A stretch of DNA of 64,000 nucleotides from Lumnitzera littorea (lineage: Eukaryota > Streptophyta > Magnoliopsida > Myrtales > Combretaceae): NCBI GenBank assembly GCA_024138015.1, contig JAMXBB010000006.1:74978626-75042625 (forward strand). The letters run 5' to 3'. Under the pieces are notes generated by a model. It saw nothing but the letters and a program-made list of their open reading frames with translations. It ran no database searches and was not told the DNA's origin. A program made the translations under genes and the position numbers. Below, one piece after another: positions 45,950 through 59,900 of this stretch. Numbering within the stretch: the stretch's first letter is position 1; every line of letters starts with the position of its first letter.

Positions 45950-48900
45950 TATCACGAACTGAGGATGGCAAAGTTATGGCAGACGCCGTATACTATACGA
46001 AGAACCCCTGATTGGTTACCCTTCCAATCATGAACTCTTCATACAATATATAAGGCTCTACAACCACTAGTTTCCCAAGAACATACAGATCCACATGATA
46101 TTATTACACAAACATATTTATATAAAATTTGAACTACAAAGTTTACAATACACAGTAATTTATGACATCTAGGTCTATACTACTGCTAAAGCAAAAGTAC
46201 ATAAGTAAGAGTCTACATAATCTCTTTTCTCTCTATACATAAGATGGCTCACTTTTGCCCAAGTCCCCAAGCTAACCTGTAGCATCCCCCAGCTAGCTTC
46301 TACGAACAAGTTGTCCTACAGCAAAAGTCTAAGGGGGTATAAGCCTAAGCTTAATAAGCAAAACCCTTAGCCACACTATAGGCAAGTTATAAATACATTA
46401 TATTCACGCATATGAATAAATGATCAAATAGAATGCCAACAATACGTATAGTTAACTAGTTCATATACGTAACTCAGATTTAATGCCCTCCAAAATCAGG
46501 GTTGGAGTATACACTGCACCAATTAGATTCGTGTATTATATTAGAACTTACTTTACTATGGAACTCCGCGTTTCATACTTAAATCAAATAAGTCTTTTAT
46601 TTTCATAAAAACCAAGTTCTAGTATAATCGTGAGTGGGCCCCCATAATCCACACTCACCCCTAAGCGAAGGCTTCTAGACTCGACCCTTAGCTAGGCGGT
46701 TGGCACCTCCAACGCCTAGTATTCTCACAAGCTAAGGTAAGGTTATTTTGTATAAGTACACCGTACAGAACCAATAAATTAATAATAACAACCCCCAAAT
46801 GGCCTCTCTTTACCTCAGTGTAATGTGACTGCCGGAATTGTGTCTATGCAATGCATGTTAATGCATGTACCAATTTCTTTTTATAAGCCGAGTATAATTA
46901 AGTCTAAATTATGCTGTGACCATCCAATAGTACACACAATCATTTTCTATACTACCATGCAACAAACAAAGCATTATCTGTAGTTAAGGTAAGTTCACAA
47001 CTTAGCACATAATAACATACACAAGCATTTCCCTAACCCCACACACAACAATCAATTAACAATAACATTTAAGTCTACAATCTACAATCACATACAAGCA
47101 TGGAATCATAAGATAAATACTTACTCGGCCATGATGACTTACTTTAGTCGTAGTAATCAATCGGGGGATCCTCTCCTACCTTGGGATCACCTGATCATTA
47201 CGATATAATAATGCTAGTAAGTAATTGAATTAACTAGTAATTCTAAATATCTATTTATCTAATTCTACTTAGATTATTATCAACTTTTATCCGATTAAAC
47301 TTTATTACTAATTGTATGTAACTTTTTCGTTCTATTTCCAATATTTATGAAGTTACAGTCGTTTTTTATTGTTTTTGGATGCACGTTCATACGACAATGT
47401 CCGTTTTGGACGTTAAGACCCGTGTTTTATGATATGGACTAAATTTATGGAAATTTTAACTATGGAAACTTAATTATTCTTATTGCTTATATTTATATCC
47501 TTTGTTTATACTTAATGATTTAGTTAACCCTTAAATTCTTATACTTAGAGAATTTTACCTTGCTATTACTAATTCATGTACTTAATTAAGTTTAATCCAA
47601 TTTAAGAAGTGTATTAGTGTTTACTAATTTATGTACCTAATTCTTATGCACTCTTCTTATTTTTTATTTTATAAACCTATGCTTATGTCATCGCTTACAT
47701 CATTAATTACTTATGTCATCGCTTATGTCATCATTTGCTTATGTTATGACTTATCTCCTCATTTAATTACATCATTGCTTACCTCCTCATTTAATTACAT
47801 ATGCCTTACCTCATACTTATGTCATACCTAAGTGTCTTATGTACACTTTACTTATACTAACTATATGCTTATACCATTACTCTACTTGTATGTATACTAG
47901 TATACTCATACATATATTTATACTTATATCGTATTTATACTTGTACATATACCCATATACCTATACGGTCATATGCGTATTTTTTTACAAATTTCGTATG
48001 CTAAATTTTCCTCTTAAGAAAGCTTCTCTAATTTCATTCTTTTTATGTTTTAAGAGTGTATTTAGTATCGTATAGGTATGTATAGTTAGTATTTGTCTTA
48101 GTTTAGGTTATGTACATAGTAAATACTTATGTACAAAGGTCTCCATACTTGTATTCCTCTAGTATATCCTTATGTACATATACTTAAAGACATATACACA
48201 TGCATCTCCTTCCTCTTCACCATGATTTCTATCCTTCTATACCTAAAGATAGAAACTTTATGCCTTCTTCAACATGGATACACATAACACTTAACTACTC
48301 ATCTAATCTACCTCTTCACCTAACTAATAAGTAATATAATGCAATACATAATAACATAATCACATACCTTAATTTGTTCTTGAAATATGGAGACAAAGTT
48401 GGAAAATTTTAGAAAGTAAAAGGGAAAGGGAAGGTCACTACAATGGAGGTGGGGTAAGGGGTTGATTTTTGTTTTGTTTTATGTTTGAAAAGAAGAAGAA
48501 AGTGGGGTCTAGAAAGGGGACAAGGTGTGGACGGCAATTAAAGGGGAAGTGAGGAAAGAAAAGGTAAAAGAAAAGAAAAGGAAAGAGATCATAAGATGGC
48601 TTAGACATTTTCTAAAGTATAAGTGTCTTTTGTTGACTTTTCTAAATATTGACTTTAGTCAACTTGTGTTGACTTGGTCAACTTTCCAAAAGCATATGCT
48701 ATTTAATATACATAATATAGTAATTAAGGAAAATTAAGGAAATGAGGCATTTGGTGAATTGATTAGTAAAAATAGATGATGAGATCTTACTTTAAGTATT
48801 TATATCCTATATACATCATTTGGTAGGCTACTTGGTATAACTAGTATGAAAAGTATCAATTAGGGTATTAAAATTTACTACATGTAACCTAGACATCATC

Positions 48901-49323
48901 TAAAACCCTAACTCTATGTATTACTATCCTAATTATATACATAGAAGATAAATGTGATCTATAATGTAATATCTTTATTTCTAAAGGATTACTTAAGGAT
49001 TCTAAATATATATGCATGATTGAAAGTTATCTCTAATCTTTCACTAATGATTTGGCAAAATATGAAGGTTATATTATCAATTAGGGTTTTAGGGTATATT
49101 ATGATGAATTAGTGTTTGCATGTCTTTAAGGTTATAGTTTTAAGGTTTTTGTCACTTTTAAATGAAGTCTTTAGTGTTTACATACGTTTAGGGTAAAAAA
49201 GTTTCATACATGATTGATTAGCTCTTTTAGGGTTTTCACTTTCATTAGCCCTATTAACTCCTAGATTATCAATCATACTCGAGTTTACTTTAAAGGCTAG
49301 ATTGGAAATTTTAGGGGTTTACA
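45950..49323 (-). mobile_element. Solo LTR-D, 3,374 bp, minus orientation
   Basis: The right end reads GGGGTTTACA at 49323 (minus strand start TGTAAACCCC) and the left end TATCACGAACT at 45950 (minus strand AGTTCGTGATA). The 5-mers on both sides are identical: acgac at 45945-45949 and 49324-49328. This is the cleanest target duplication in the window and proves a single insertion. It is a close relative of LTR-E along its whole length. There is no internal region. Subregions include a short TA-rich part (47830-48000) and a conserved block near 47330-47460 shared by all members. Confidence 0.95.
46316..48367 (-). other. Predicted LTR-internal intron of LTR-D
   Basis: Minus-strand donor AAG/GTATGTG (complement of 48362-48367) and acceptor CTTTTGCTGTAG/G (AG at 46317-46316). 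Length is 2,052 bp. Both sites are kept in LTR-E. Confidence 0.5.
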
Positions 49324-50579
49324 ACGACCCCTACGCTAAGCTACATACAAACATCACACAATAATTTGTAGTCTAATATTAATTAGTCTAGTTTCCATTC
49401 AACTAGCCCAGCAACCACAACAAACAAACATGTGTCGTGTACTAGGATCACTTGATTTAAATAGAATGGAGCTATTAACAATGAAGGAGCCTATAGTAAC
49501 AAGAAATACTAAGCTTAGAGTCTAAACAAATTTGATCTTAAGTCCTTAATTTGACTAATCTTATGTTACTAGTTTGATTATAACTAGATTAGAGTATGAA
49601 ATTTAAGGGAAAAACACACTTATGGTTCACACTTGGAATCACAATCATAGTCCTTAGCCATATTCCTATTAGAGTCCAACTAGGATGACCATGGGCAAGA
49701 TCAAGCCCGTACTCTTAGGTCATGGTGTTCTTGCAAATCCCACTCAAATGATTACAAGCAGAGATCATGCCCATGATTTTGGATCGTAATCATCTTAACC
49801 TAAATTCCTTCTTACAAAATAGAAACGACTTAAATTCCAAAACTTTGAGGGCTTTATGTCAGCAATCACAACTGTGTTGTCTAACCGTGTTCATCTTAAA
49901 GAGTAAAAAATTCTTCTCTTTTTTCATTTTACGACCCTCTAACTCCTAATTCCAAATCAAGAATGCAATCTCCACTATCATGAATCACATGCCCTTCATC
50001 TTTTCAACAATCAAACAATAAATTAAACACAAATCCATTCATGCTTACCTTAAATTTTCAAGAGATCTTGTAAACTCTTATCTCTTGTGATTATCACAAT
50101 CACCAATTGCAAACTCTACATAAATAATTCTACTAAATCCATTAATGAATGGAATCTCCTTGATTAATTTATTCCTCTTACACTTTGATTCGTTTTTCCC
50201 TTTAAGAAATCTCTTGTTCTCCGATTTCATCTTATTAACAACAAAAATCTACAATTCTAGCAATATTAATCGCTTGTCAAATTGTTGAAATTGTAGGAAA
50301 CAAAAAGAATTAATTGTCTTACCTTAAGAAAATGTGTAAGGTTGCTCTAGTGTTTAGGATAAGTTGCCTTCTCTTTGTTGCCAATGTATAACTATGACCA
50401 AATAGAAAGATGATTTAAAAGGCTAAGTCAAGGCTTATAACACTAAACCTTTAAAATTCCCATTATACACCCCACACCCCCCCGCCCTCTTTACATTATA
50501 ACATTTAGTATTACCTGCACTTTATTTTATATGCCTTCTTATTTTATTTTATAATTAATATGAATTTTGTAGGTTCTAC
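49324..50579. other. Non-coding flank, possibly 3' LTR of a minus-strand element
   Basis: AT-rich with no protein. If the polypurine tract at 50580-50602 is real, this stretch (with sequence to the left of LTR-D) would be its 3' LTR, starting TGTAGAACC on the minus strand at 50579. Confidence 0.4.
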
Positions 50580-50602
50580 ATTCTACCCCCCTTAAAGATA
50601 AT
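50580..50602 (-). other. Candidate polypurine tract
   Basis: The plus strand TTCTACCCCCCTTAAAG gives CTTTAAGGGGGGTAGAA on the minus strand, immediately before TGTAGAACC. Plant Ty3 elements have such a G-rich purine tract just before the 3' LTR, where plus-strand DNA synthesis starts. Confidence 0.5.
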
Positions 50603-53600
50603 TTGATCCTCAAAAGTTTACTTGCTACTAAGATCTCCAATATGAATGCCTATCCTACTACAAGATTATTCTTAAGTTTGCTATTAGTCTCCTGATGTAA
50701 ATGATTCCATGATTTAAGTATAGTCTTCTATTAGCATTTATAGACTCTAATTACCTAGAGTTTCTCCTTTACTTCACCTTCTGCTATATCGTGTTGATTA
50801 TATTTATATCTTAAATGTAAAGTTTCGATCATCTTACTGGTAGCTGTTCTCCATTCATATTCTTACTTCTATCGTATTGATCATTAGTCCACTTTGATGC
50901 GAAAGCCTTAGTTATAGTGAAGGCTTTCCAAATAGTACTAAGCTACAACTAATATCACGAAAAATAACGTCTATAATTTGTGTTCATCTAACCTCTATCC
51001 ACAAATATATTCCTCTAGCTTCCTCATTTTATTTATTTTGTAAATCTTTTGTTTGGGATTTGGGTCTTCAAAGTCCCTCACTAGACTAATGCCTAATGAT
51101 TCAACTACTTCTATTTATTCAATAAGCTCCAACTTTGTTACTTTTTATGATCTCAATATATGATATTTTTGTTCAATATACCACTACTTTCCATTTATAA
51201 ACTACCTAATTATAACTCTACCAACATGAGGTGATTGATCCAAAATCAACACATTTCTCCTCAACTCATCAAATTGCAGTTCTTTCTCTCTTCAATCATA
51301 ACGATATGAACTACAATCACAACACTTCTTACTACTTCATTCATACTTCATATTTATGCTATTTTAATTCCTTAGTCCCATTAACTCAAAAAGTAGCTTG
51401 TTTTTTCCCTTCCTTGTTGCTACCAAATCATAGCTACTCCCTCGAGAGTAAAATTTTCAAATGTTGCCTATATCTAGCTTTTGTCCATAAAATTTTATTT
51501 CATTCCCTTTTACCCTGCAATCCTTTGTATAAAACTTAAGTCTCCAAAATCCTTTTAATATTTAGTTCTTAAATTCTAAATTATCAATCTTATGTTTCTA
51601 AAAGTTATTTCCAGCTCCCATGCTTATGGACTAAAGCTCTATTATTTATCCATTCATAAACTTCAACTTTATTGACTTTCTTGACCTTAAGGTTTGATTC
51701 TAGCAATCGATACTACTAATATATTCTATTTAGTATTTCTTTAAGGCGACTTTCTACTTTTCACAATGCATATTACTTTAATAATTTAAGGGAAAGAAAA
51801 TATTATAACCATTACTACTATTCTACAACATAATTATTTACATCGTTATAGTTTATATTCCTTAATATTAAGATTATGGTCTTTATTTTTCATTTTTTCA
51901 AAGGTTCATCATTTCATTATTTTTCATTATTGTCTTTACTTCTTTATCTTATTTCATTGTCTTTGCTATTATTATTATAATTATTACTTTTAGGGATACA
52001 TATTTTTTATCGTATTGGTTACTTATTTTGAGGATGTCCATAATGATGTCAAATTTCTTTGAAGTATTACTTTTAGATTTATCACAAATAGGTCTCTTAT
52101 TACACTTATCATATCACTTCTTGTTTCTTAAGGGATATTATGTGTGTATAGGGATATGTTATCACTTGTGTATGTATTGTTTTACTTTCTTTACAGTTTA
52201 TTATCTCTTTCAAGAATGGTTTTATTCCCAATTCTTGTTATTATTTCCTTTATTGATATTAGCATCATTATAGTTATCTTATTTGTTTCGTTATTAATGG
52301 TCTTCTATTATTGACCTCTTCCTTATGGTGTAATGATAATTATGGATGTTATTTTGAATATCTTATATTAATTCTTTCTAACTCATCCTTATACTTATTA
52401 GTAAGTTTGGATATATATGTTTTTCTTGTTGTGTTATAGTTGTTAATTCCTTACTGTTACTATTACCAATATTTTTATTATTGGATTGTTATTATTGTTG
52501 CGAGTGCTACTATCTTTTGTTAATTGTGTAATATATTATATGTTTGTCATTTTATTAAATTTTATAATAGTTTTATATATACCAACCTATATGTATATTA
52601 TGTAAGTAAGAATGGCGAATTTAGAACTTAACATAGTATGACTAAACTTAACTTAATATGACCTAATGTGAAATAATGCCATACGACATGACACAATACA
52701 ACTTGATGCGATACGATATGAAACAAGACATAGAATTTACATGGGAGGAATCATACAAATTCACCATTCTTTCTCATATATATACAAGCTAATATTTATC
52801 ATTATAAAGTCTTTTAAGACAATTCTTCTTCTATTTTTAATTGTGTATCTTAATTTACTTGTGCTCTATTTCCTTTTGTTATGTTCTTCCTTTTGTATGT
52901 AATATAACTAAAAATTGATATAGTATATATTTATATATATCCATGATACCTACTTATTTATTTCTTTTTATTACTTGTATACTCTTTTCTTTCTCTTTAG
53001 ATTTAATTGTGTAATTAGTGTTATAATGTTTACATGTGACCATTGGTTTTTACCATTGCATTGCTGTTTAGTAGGAAATTAAACTAGATAGACTTTTATA
53101 TTGATTGGAAACATATTTTTTTATTATCTTTCCATTTTAATAATTTTAATGCATTTAATGGTTCTGTTGGGTGTTATGGTCTACAACTGTTATATTTATG
53201 GTCAAAGTTTATTTGTTTCTAGTTGTTCCTATATTATTTTAATTTCTCATTTAGGGAACCATTACTTATTTCTTCTTTCTTAATCGGTATTATTAATTCC
53301 TTAAGTTATTATTTTACTAATAAGTAATATTTTATGACAATTATAAGTATGTTTATTATGCATTATTTTTTATTATACCCATACATTAATTCATATTTAT
53401 TACCTTACTTTTACAGTTTCCTAATTTATTGTATACTCAATCTTAGACAACCAAATCTAATGCACATTTATGATTTTATTAATTACTTAGTATTTTGATA
53501 TTTATTTCTTTCCAATTTAATAAATTGTTAGCAAATTAAAATGTATTTATAATTAGACATATCTAATCTAATTTTGTAATCTAATGAGCTATTTAGTGTA

Positions 53601-53969
53601 TATTAAGCGATCATATCTTATAAAAATGGAAGGCATAGTAACTAAGATAATTCAATACTATATTTAATTCTATATGCTCTTTCTTAAGCATTTACTACTA
53701 TTCGCATATTGCTAAGCAAAACCAAATTCTATATACATCTATATTCTCCAAATAATTAAATAAAACTTCTAAAATAAATTATCTCCAAAATAATCAAACA
53801 AATGTCTCCCAAAATAAATAATAACATCAAATAATATTTCATGGAACCATAAATGTAGATCATAAGTTTGTTCATAAGGTCAAACCTAACTCACTTTTCA
53901 CCTACTCTCACCATCTCACCGTCCTATAGATCATTTTCCTAATTTTTTTTCTATAAATCACGAACCTAT
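50603..53969 (-). other. Coding-poor internal region of a minus-strand LTR element
   Basis: Very AT-rich (many T-rich runs on the plus strand), with no recognisable gag or pol domain on either strand. The plus-strand open stretches of up to about 100 codons here are low-complexity, Leu/Phe/Tyr-rich and without motifs. Its position between a primer-site match and a candidate polypurine tract suggests a non-autonomous or extremely decayed element. Confidence 0.4.
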
Positions 53970-53981
53970 GCTCTGATACCA
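53970..53981 (-). other. Primer binding site for initiator tRNA-Met
   Basis: The minus strand reads TGGTATCAGAGC, a perfect match to the usual iMet primer site of plant LTR elements. The LTR end (GTGTTATA on the minus strand) lies a few bases upstream. Confidence 0.75.
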
Positions 53982-53988
53982 CTAAATC

Positions 53989-54465
53989 TATAACACTTTG
54001 GACTTAGAATTCCATAGATTGTCACATGTTCTTAGTATCTACTAACACTTCAAGCATATACAATTTTCTAAAATTTCCAAAGTTCTTCTATAGTCTCCAA
54101 ATAAATTCACATAATTAATTTTCCAAAATAAACTAAAATAACATCTAAATAAAACAATTAATTCTTAAATAGCAGTTAGTAACATGCAAACTAAGATTTT
54201 ATCTATTTAAACTCATATACAATCTCCAAGTAGCATACATGGTCATTACTCTTCCCATCCCTTAGTAGTAATAAGGGTCTCCAAAAATCATGATAATTGA
54301 TTAAACCAACTAAAATTCTTGCATCTAAAAAAAATAAGCTCACTATGCAACACATAAGCACATACACATGAACAAACAATGCTACATGTAGAATATGCAA
54401 TAATAATAAATAGTCAATAGGTTATTATCTTCAACTTTAATCCTTTAAGCAATGCACAAGGATAC
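53989..54465 (-). repeat. 5' LTR fragment of the minus-strand coding-poor element
   Basis: On the minus strand it ends in a decayed GTGTTACA-like terminus next to the primer site. Its far side contains direct repeat copy 2 and stops at 54465 where other sequence begins. It is truncated. Confidence 0.5.
54325..54465 (+). repeat. Direct repeat, copy 2
   Basis: Partner of 45622-45766. Similarity ends sharply after ...ACAAGGATAC at 54465. Confidence 0.75.
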
Positions 54466-55376
54466 CGATATGATGCGCTAAGGGAAAACAAGGGTGATGC
54501 TATCGAAGTAGGTCTAAGTTTATAAAAAGCTTGAAACATATGGTGATGAACTTGCTAAAATAAAAGAGAACAAGCAAAACCCACAAATGATTTCATGGAT
54601 ATGACACACCAAACAACCTCTGTAGACTTATGAACTAGTTGGATATGACACATAAGTAGCTTAATGAGGTCATTCACCACTTTGCCTTGCTTAAGGGAGA
54701 GGATAAGAGTAAATAGAGTAAGCTTAAGGCTTCATCAAAAAGGGACACTGTATATTCGATAATGTCAAGATAAGATAATTGTGGTTGCTTACAAGAGGGT
54801 ATATGTACCCAAAATATTAGAGCATCTTACTAAATGTGGAAAAGACTAAAAGGGCATTATCCAAATTAAGTAACATACAAGAAATAGATAAGGGTATAAA
54901 AGAAATTGTAGAAAATGGAAGCTTCTTTAGTAGTTTCTTTCATGCAAGCAGATGGGACACGTAATAGACATTCATTGAGGATTTCCTTATAAAAGTAAAC
55001 AAGAAGGTATAGTTGGATCCAATTTATGCTAAGATATTTGCAAGCTCTCTAAAGTCATGCCAGCTCAAGTGTGATTTGGGGAGCTTAGAATAGATGTGGT
55101 TGAGCTAATAGATAAGTTCACTAAGATATCAATAAAGTACTCCTCAAGTCGGCACTCAGTTATTAATAAGTAGAAAGAGCCTTAGATCGGTATCTTAAGC
55201 AAACTGATAGTTAGAAGTAGCTTAGACTCTTTAGATGTAGGTCGGGTTGAATGGATATGCCTTGCCAAGCTCTCAAGTTCTCGAGCTTAAGCTCAAGTTA
55301 ATGGCCTAGTGGCTCAATTTCTATCATCCCCTCTAAGTTGATTGGGATTTGGGATCAACTCTTGCTGGTCTTCACT
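54466..55376 (-). other. 3' non-coding region of the chromovirus-like element
   Basis: Follows the end of the integrase on the minus strand. No domain was recognised and no LTR boundary could be placed. Confidence 0.4.
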
Positions 55377-56450
55377 CTACTCTTCTTCAAATAAGTAAGG
55401 GCTAAGGTTAGAAATATTGAACACATAAAAAATTCTGAAGTTTTCATGTAGTTCCAATTGATAAGCATTATCGTTGATCTTTTGGAGTATCCTAAATGGT
55501 CCTTCAACTTGGGCGGACAACTTGCTTTTCCTCTTGTTTGGAAACCTTTCTTTGCTCAAGTGTAGCCATACTAAATCACCTAGCTGAAACTACTTTGTCT
55601 TCCTTCCTTTCCTTTTCTCCTTCAACTTCTTGGTAACTCGATCGATCTGCTAAATAGCTTTCTAGTAAATTTATTGAAAGGATTGAGCTTTGCCCCTAGC
55701 TTCAGGTTCTTCTTACTCAGATATAGGTAATGGGGCATGATCAAGAGGTAGCTTGAGATTAAAGCCATAGACGACCTCAAAGGATATATGCCTAATGGTG
55801 TTGTGTGTTGTTCTATTGCAAGCAAACTTTATCATGGGCAAGCACACATTCCAATCTATCAAGTTCTTTCCTACAATAGCTCAAAGAAGTGAACCTAAAG
55901 TGTAATTGATGACCTCCATTTGGCCATCAATTTGGGGGTGATAGGAAGTGCTAAAAAGTAGCTTGGTTCCCTTTTGAAGCTAGAGGGTTCTCTAAAAATG
56001 GCTTAGAAATTTTGGGTTTTAATCCAACATTACACTCCTAAGCGCTCCATGCATATTTACTACCAAAAAAAAAAAAAAATAGCCAAAGCATTGTTAGTTT
56101 TATTGCTAGGTACAAAGTGTTCTATCTTGTTGAATTTGTCCATGATGACCATCAATGAATCTTTACCTCTAAGTAAACCGAGGAAAAAATTCATGCTCAA
56201 AACAACCCAAGGTCTGGTCGAGACGGGCAGAGTCATCACTTTCCTTTATTTAGCTTAGCTTTTGGCCTTCTTACAGGTTGTACAACTCTCAACAATACAG
56301 GACACATCTCACCTCATCATAGGCCAAAAGAACCAATCGTTCAACAACTCGCAAGTTCTTTGCTCCCTAAAATGTCTAAAGAGTCCTCTACTAGGAGCTT
56401 CCCTCACTAACAGCTCTCTGATAGAATAGTTTAGTATACAGAGTTTGCCA
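55377..56450 (-). pseudogene. Chromovirus-like integrase with GPF module, degenerate
   Basis: From right to left on the minus strand: VSCIVESCTTCKKAKS (zinc-finger Cys pair), WVVLSMNFFLGL (first catalytic region), VIMDKFNKIEHFVPSNK, HGALRSVMLD with NPKFLSHF, SYHPQIDGQMEVIN (catalytic Glu), then VCLPMIKFACNRTTH and FEVVYGFN. It ends with a 60-codon open stretch (55377-55559) reading SKERFPNKRKSKLSAQVEGP, FRILQKINDNAYQLELHE and FNISNLSPYL. The last part is the GPY/F module at the integrase C-terminus of chromovirus-type Ty3 elements. No chromodomain was seen after it. Stops and a poly-A insertion near 56066-56080 inactivate it. It belongs with the RT and protease at 60223-62412. Confidence 0.85.
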
Positions 56451-56917
56451 CTTCAAAAAAGATACCCATCCTCCACGTAATAGTCATCTATTGTTCATTC
56501 TTCTTCACAATGCTTGTACACTGATCTAAAATGAAGGTCTCGAGGGTATTGTTCTTTAATGCTTACAAATACTAACAATCTAGTATGTAGTTCAATAAGA
56601 AGAGTGTACATTCTTGACTAGGCATTAGCAACAACATTGGTCTTACCTTACTTATACTTGATCACAAATTAAATCCTTCTAGGAATTCTATCAATCAAGC
56701 CTATCTCTCTAATAGCTTAGCCTGACTTCACAGATTTCTCAAAGACTCGTGATCAATGTGTATGATGAACTCTCTCAACAATAAACAATGTTGCTACACC
56801 TGGAGTGCTCAAATTAATGCAAGGAGTTTTTTGTCATACATGGAGTAATTTAACTACGGTTTTCTTAGCTTCTCACTATGATAAGTAGTAAGTAAACCTT
56901 CTTGCATCAACACATCT
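56451..56917 (-). pseudogene. RNase H, C-terminal part, cut by LTR-E
   Basis: The minus strand reads DVLMQEGLLTTYHSEKLRKP then YSMYDKKLLALI, and FIIHIDHESLRNL with the catalytic Asp of the HTDH motif. This is the linked RNase H of a Ty3 RT from the GAVLMQ strand onward. The preceding strand (FALECDVSNV) lies on the far side of LTR-E at about 60223-60260, so the inserted LTR splits the domain within one secondary-structure element. Confidence 0.85.
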
Positions 56918-59900
56918 TGTAAACCCCTAAAATTTTTGATCTAGCTTTTGAAATAAACTCAACTATATTAGACAATTTAAGAGTTGACAAGGCTAATGAA
57001 AATGAAAACTGTAAAAGAACTAATCAATCGCGTATGAAACTTTTATACCCTAAATGTATGTAACCTTAAAGACATACGAGCATTAATTCATCATAATATA
57101 CCATAAAACCCTAATTGATAATATAAACTTCATATTTTGCCAAATCATTAGTGAAAGGTTAGAGATAACTTTCAATCATGCATATATATATTTAGAATCC
57201 TTAAGTAATCCTTTAGAAACTGAGATAATGAATCATTGATTACATTTATCTCCTAAGTATATGATTAAGATAGTATTATATAGAGTTAAGGGTATGGTTG
57301 AAGCTTAGGTTAAATGTAGTGAACATTAACACCCTAATTAGTCCTTTTCATACTAGTTGTACTAAGTAACTTATCAAATGATGTATTTGGCTATAAGTAC
57401 CTAAAGTAAGATCTCATCATCTATTTTTACTAATCAATTTACCAAATGCCTCATTTCCTTAATTTTTCCCTTAATTTCCCTTAATTACTACATTATGTGT
57501 ACAAAATGGCATATGCTTAAGGAAAGTCAACCAAGTCAACACATGTTGACTAAAATCAACAATTTGAAAAGTCAACAAAAGACACTAATGCATAAGAAAA
57601 TATCCAACCATCTAATGATTTATTTTCTTTTCTTTTCTTTTGGTTTTTCTTTTCCTCCCTCCTCCTTAATTGCCGTTCATCCATTTCCCTTCTAGACCCT
57701 ACCATTTTCTTCCTTCCATAATCAAACAAAACAAAAAGGAAACAAAGTAAAACCCCCTCCATTTCCATGATACTTCTTCTCCCCTTTCACTTTCAAAACT
57801 TTCCTCTTTGTCTCCATAATTCCAACACAAATTAAGGTATGTGATCATGTTACTTTATGTTGCTTTACATTACTCATTAATTAGGTAGATTAGATAAGTA
57901 GATATATATTATGTGTGATCTTGAAGAATAGGACATAAAGTTTCCATCTTTAAGTATAGAAAAATAGGAATCATGAAGAAGAGGAAAGGAATATATGTGT
58001 ATATGCTCTTAAGTATATGTATATAAGGATATATTAGAAGAATACAAGTATGGGGATCCTTATACATGAGTATTTACTATGTACATAACCTAAACTAAGA
58101 CAAATCCTAACTATACATACCTATACTATACTAAATACACACTTGAAAACACAAAGGAATGAAATTAGGAAGGTTTTTTTAAGAGGAAAATTAGGCATAC
58201 GAAATTTGTACAAAAATACATATATGACCATATAGGTATATAAATATGTATACAAGTATAAATACAATATAGGTATAAGTATATGTATAAGTATAATAGT
58301 ACACATATAGGTATAGTAAAGGTATATATACATAGTAATTTAAGTGAAATGTACATAAGACATTTTGACATTACATAAGCATGAGGTAAGGCATATGTAA
58401 TTAAATGATGAAGTAAGCAATGAGGTAATTAAAAGATGACATAAGCCATAACAAGAGCAAGTGATGACATAAGCAAATGATGATGTAAGCGATAACATAA
58501 ACATAGGTTTATAAAATAAGAAATAAGAAGAGTGCATAACAATTAGGTACATAAATTAGTAAACCCTAATACACTTCCTAAATTAGATTACACTTAATTA
58601 AATACATAAATTAGTAATGGCAAAATAAAATTCTCTAAGTATAAAAATTTAAGGGTTAACTAAATCATTAAGTATAAACAAAGAATATAAATATAAGCAA
58701 TAAGAATAATTAAGTTTCTATAGTTAAAATTTCTATAAATTTAGTCTATATCAAAAAATATGGGTCTTAACGTCTAAAACGGACATCACCATGTGAACAT
58801 ACGACCAAAAACGATGAAAAACAACTATAAATTCATAAATATCATAAATAGAACGAAAATGTTACATACTATTAATAATAAAGTCTAACCGGATAAAAGT
58901 TAATAGTAATTTAAGTAGAATTAGATAAATAGATGTTTAGAATTACTAGTTAATTCAATTACTTACTAGCATTATCATATCGTAATAATCAGGTGATCCC
59001 TAGGTGAGCGAGGGTCTCTTAATCGATTACTACAATTAAGGCGAGTCGCCGTAGCCGAGTGAGTATTTACCTTATAATTCTATGCTTGTATGTGATTGTA
59101 GATAGTGGACTTACATATTATTGCTAATTGACTACTGTATGGGGTTTGGGAAAATGCTTGTGTATGTTATTGTGTGTTGAGTTGTGAACTTACCTTAAAT
59201 TGATAATGCTATTTTGTTGCATGGTAGTATAGAAAATGATTGTGTGTATTATTGGATGGTCACAGCATAATTTGAACTTAATTATACTCGGCTTATAAAA
59301 AAAAAAAACTAATACATGCATTGCATAGACACAATTCCAGCCATCACATCACACGAAGGTAAAGAGAGGCCATTCAGGGGTTATTATTATTAACTTATTG
59401 GTTCTGTACAGTGTACTCGTACAAAATGACCTTACCCTGACCTATAGGAATATTAAGTGTTGGAGGTGTCAACCACCTGGCTAAAGGTCAAGTCTAGAGG
59501 CCTTCATTTAGGGGTGAGAATGGACTGTGGGGGCCTACTCACGATTATACTAGAACTTGGTTTTTAGGAAATAAAAGAATTATTTGATTTGAGTATAGAG
59601 CATGGAGTTCCATAATAAAGTAAGTTCTAGTATAATACCCGGATCTGATTGGTGCCGTGTATATTCCAACCCTGACTTCAGAGGGCATTAAATCTGAGTT
59701 ATGTATATGAACTAGTTAACTATACATATTGTTTGGCATTCTGTTTGATCATTCATTCATATGCATGAATATAATGTATTTATAACTTGCCTATGGTGTG
59801 GCTGAGGGTTTTGCTCACTAAGCTTAAGCTTACACTCCCTTAGACTTTTGCTGTAGGATAACTTGTTCGTAGAGGCTAGCCGGGAGATGCCACAGGTTAA

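Noticed and set aside
47631..48075. Open frames in LTR-D with counterparts at 58121-58552 in LTR-E
   Set aside because: The similarity comes from LTR homology, not from protein conservation; the frames fall inside the predicted intron and have no domain.
51231..51539. A 102-codon open frame on the plus strand
   Set aside because: T/A-rich, with composition-driven Leu, Phe, Ser and Tyr content, no motif and no neighbouring gene; probably chance.
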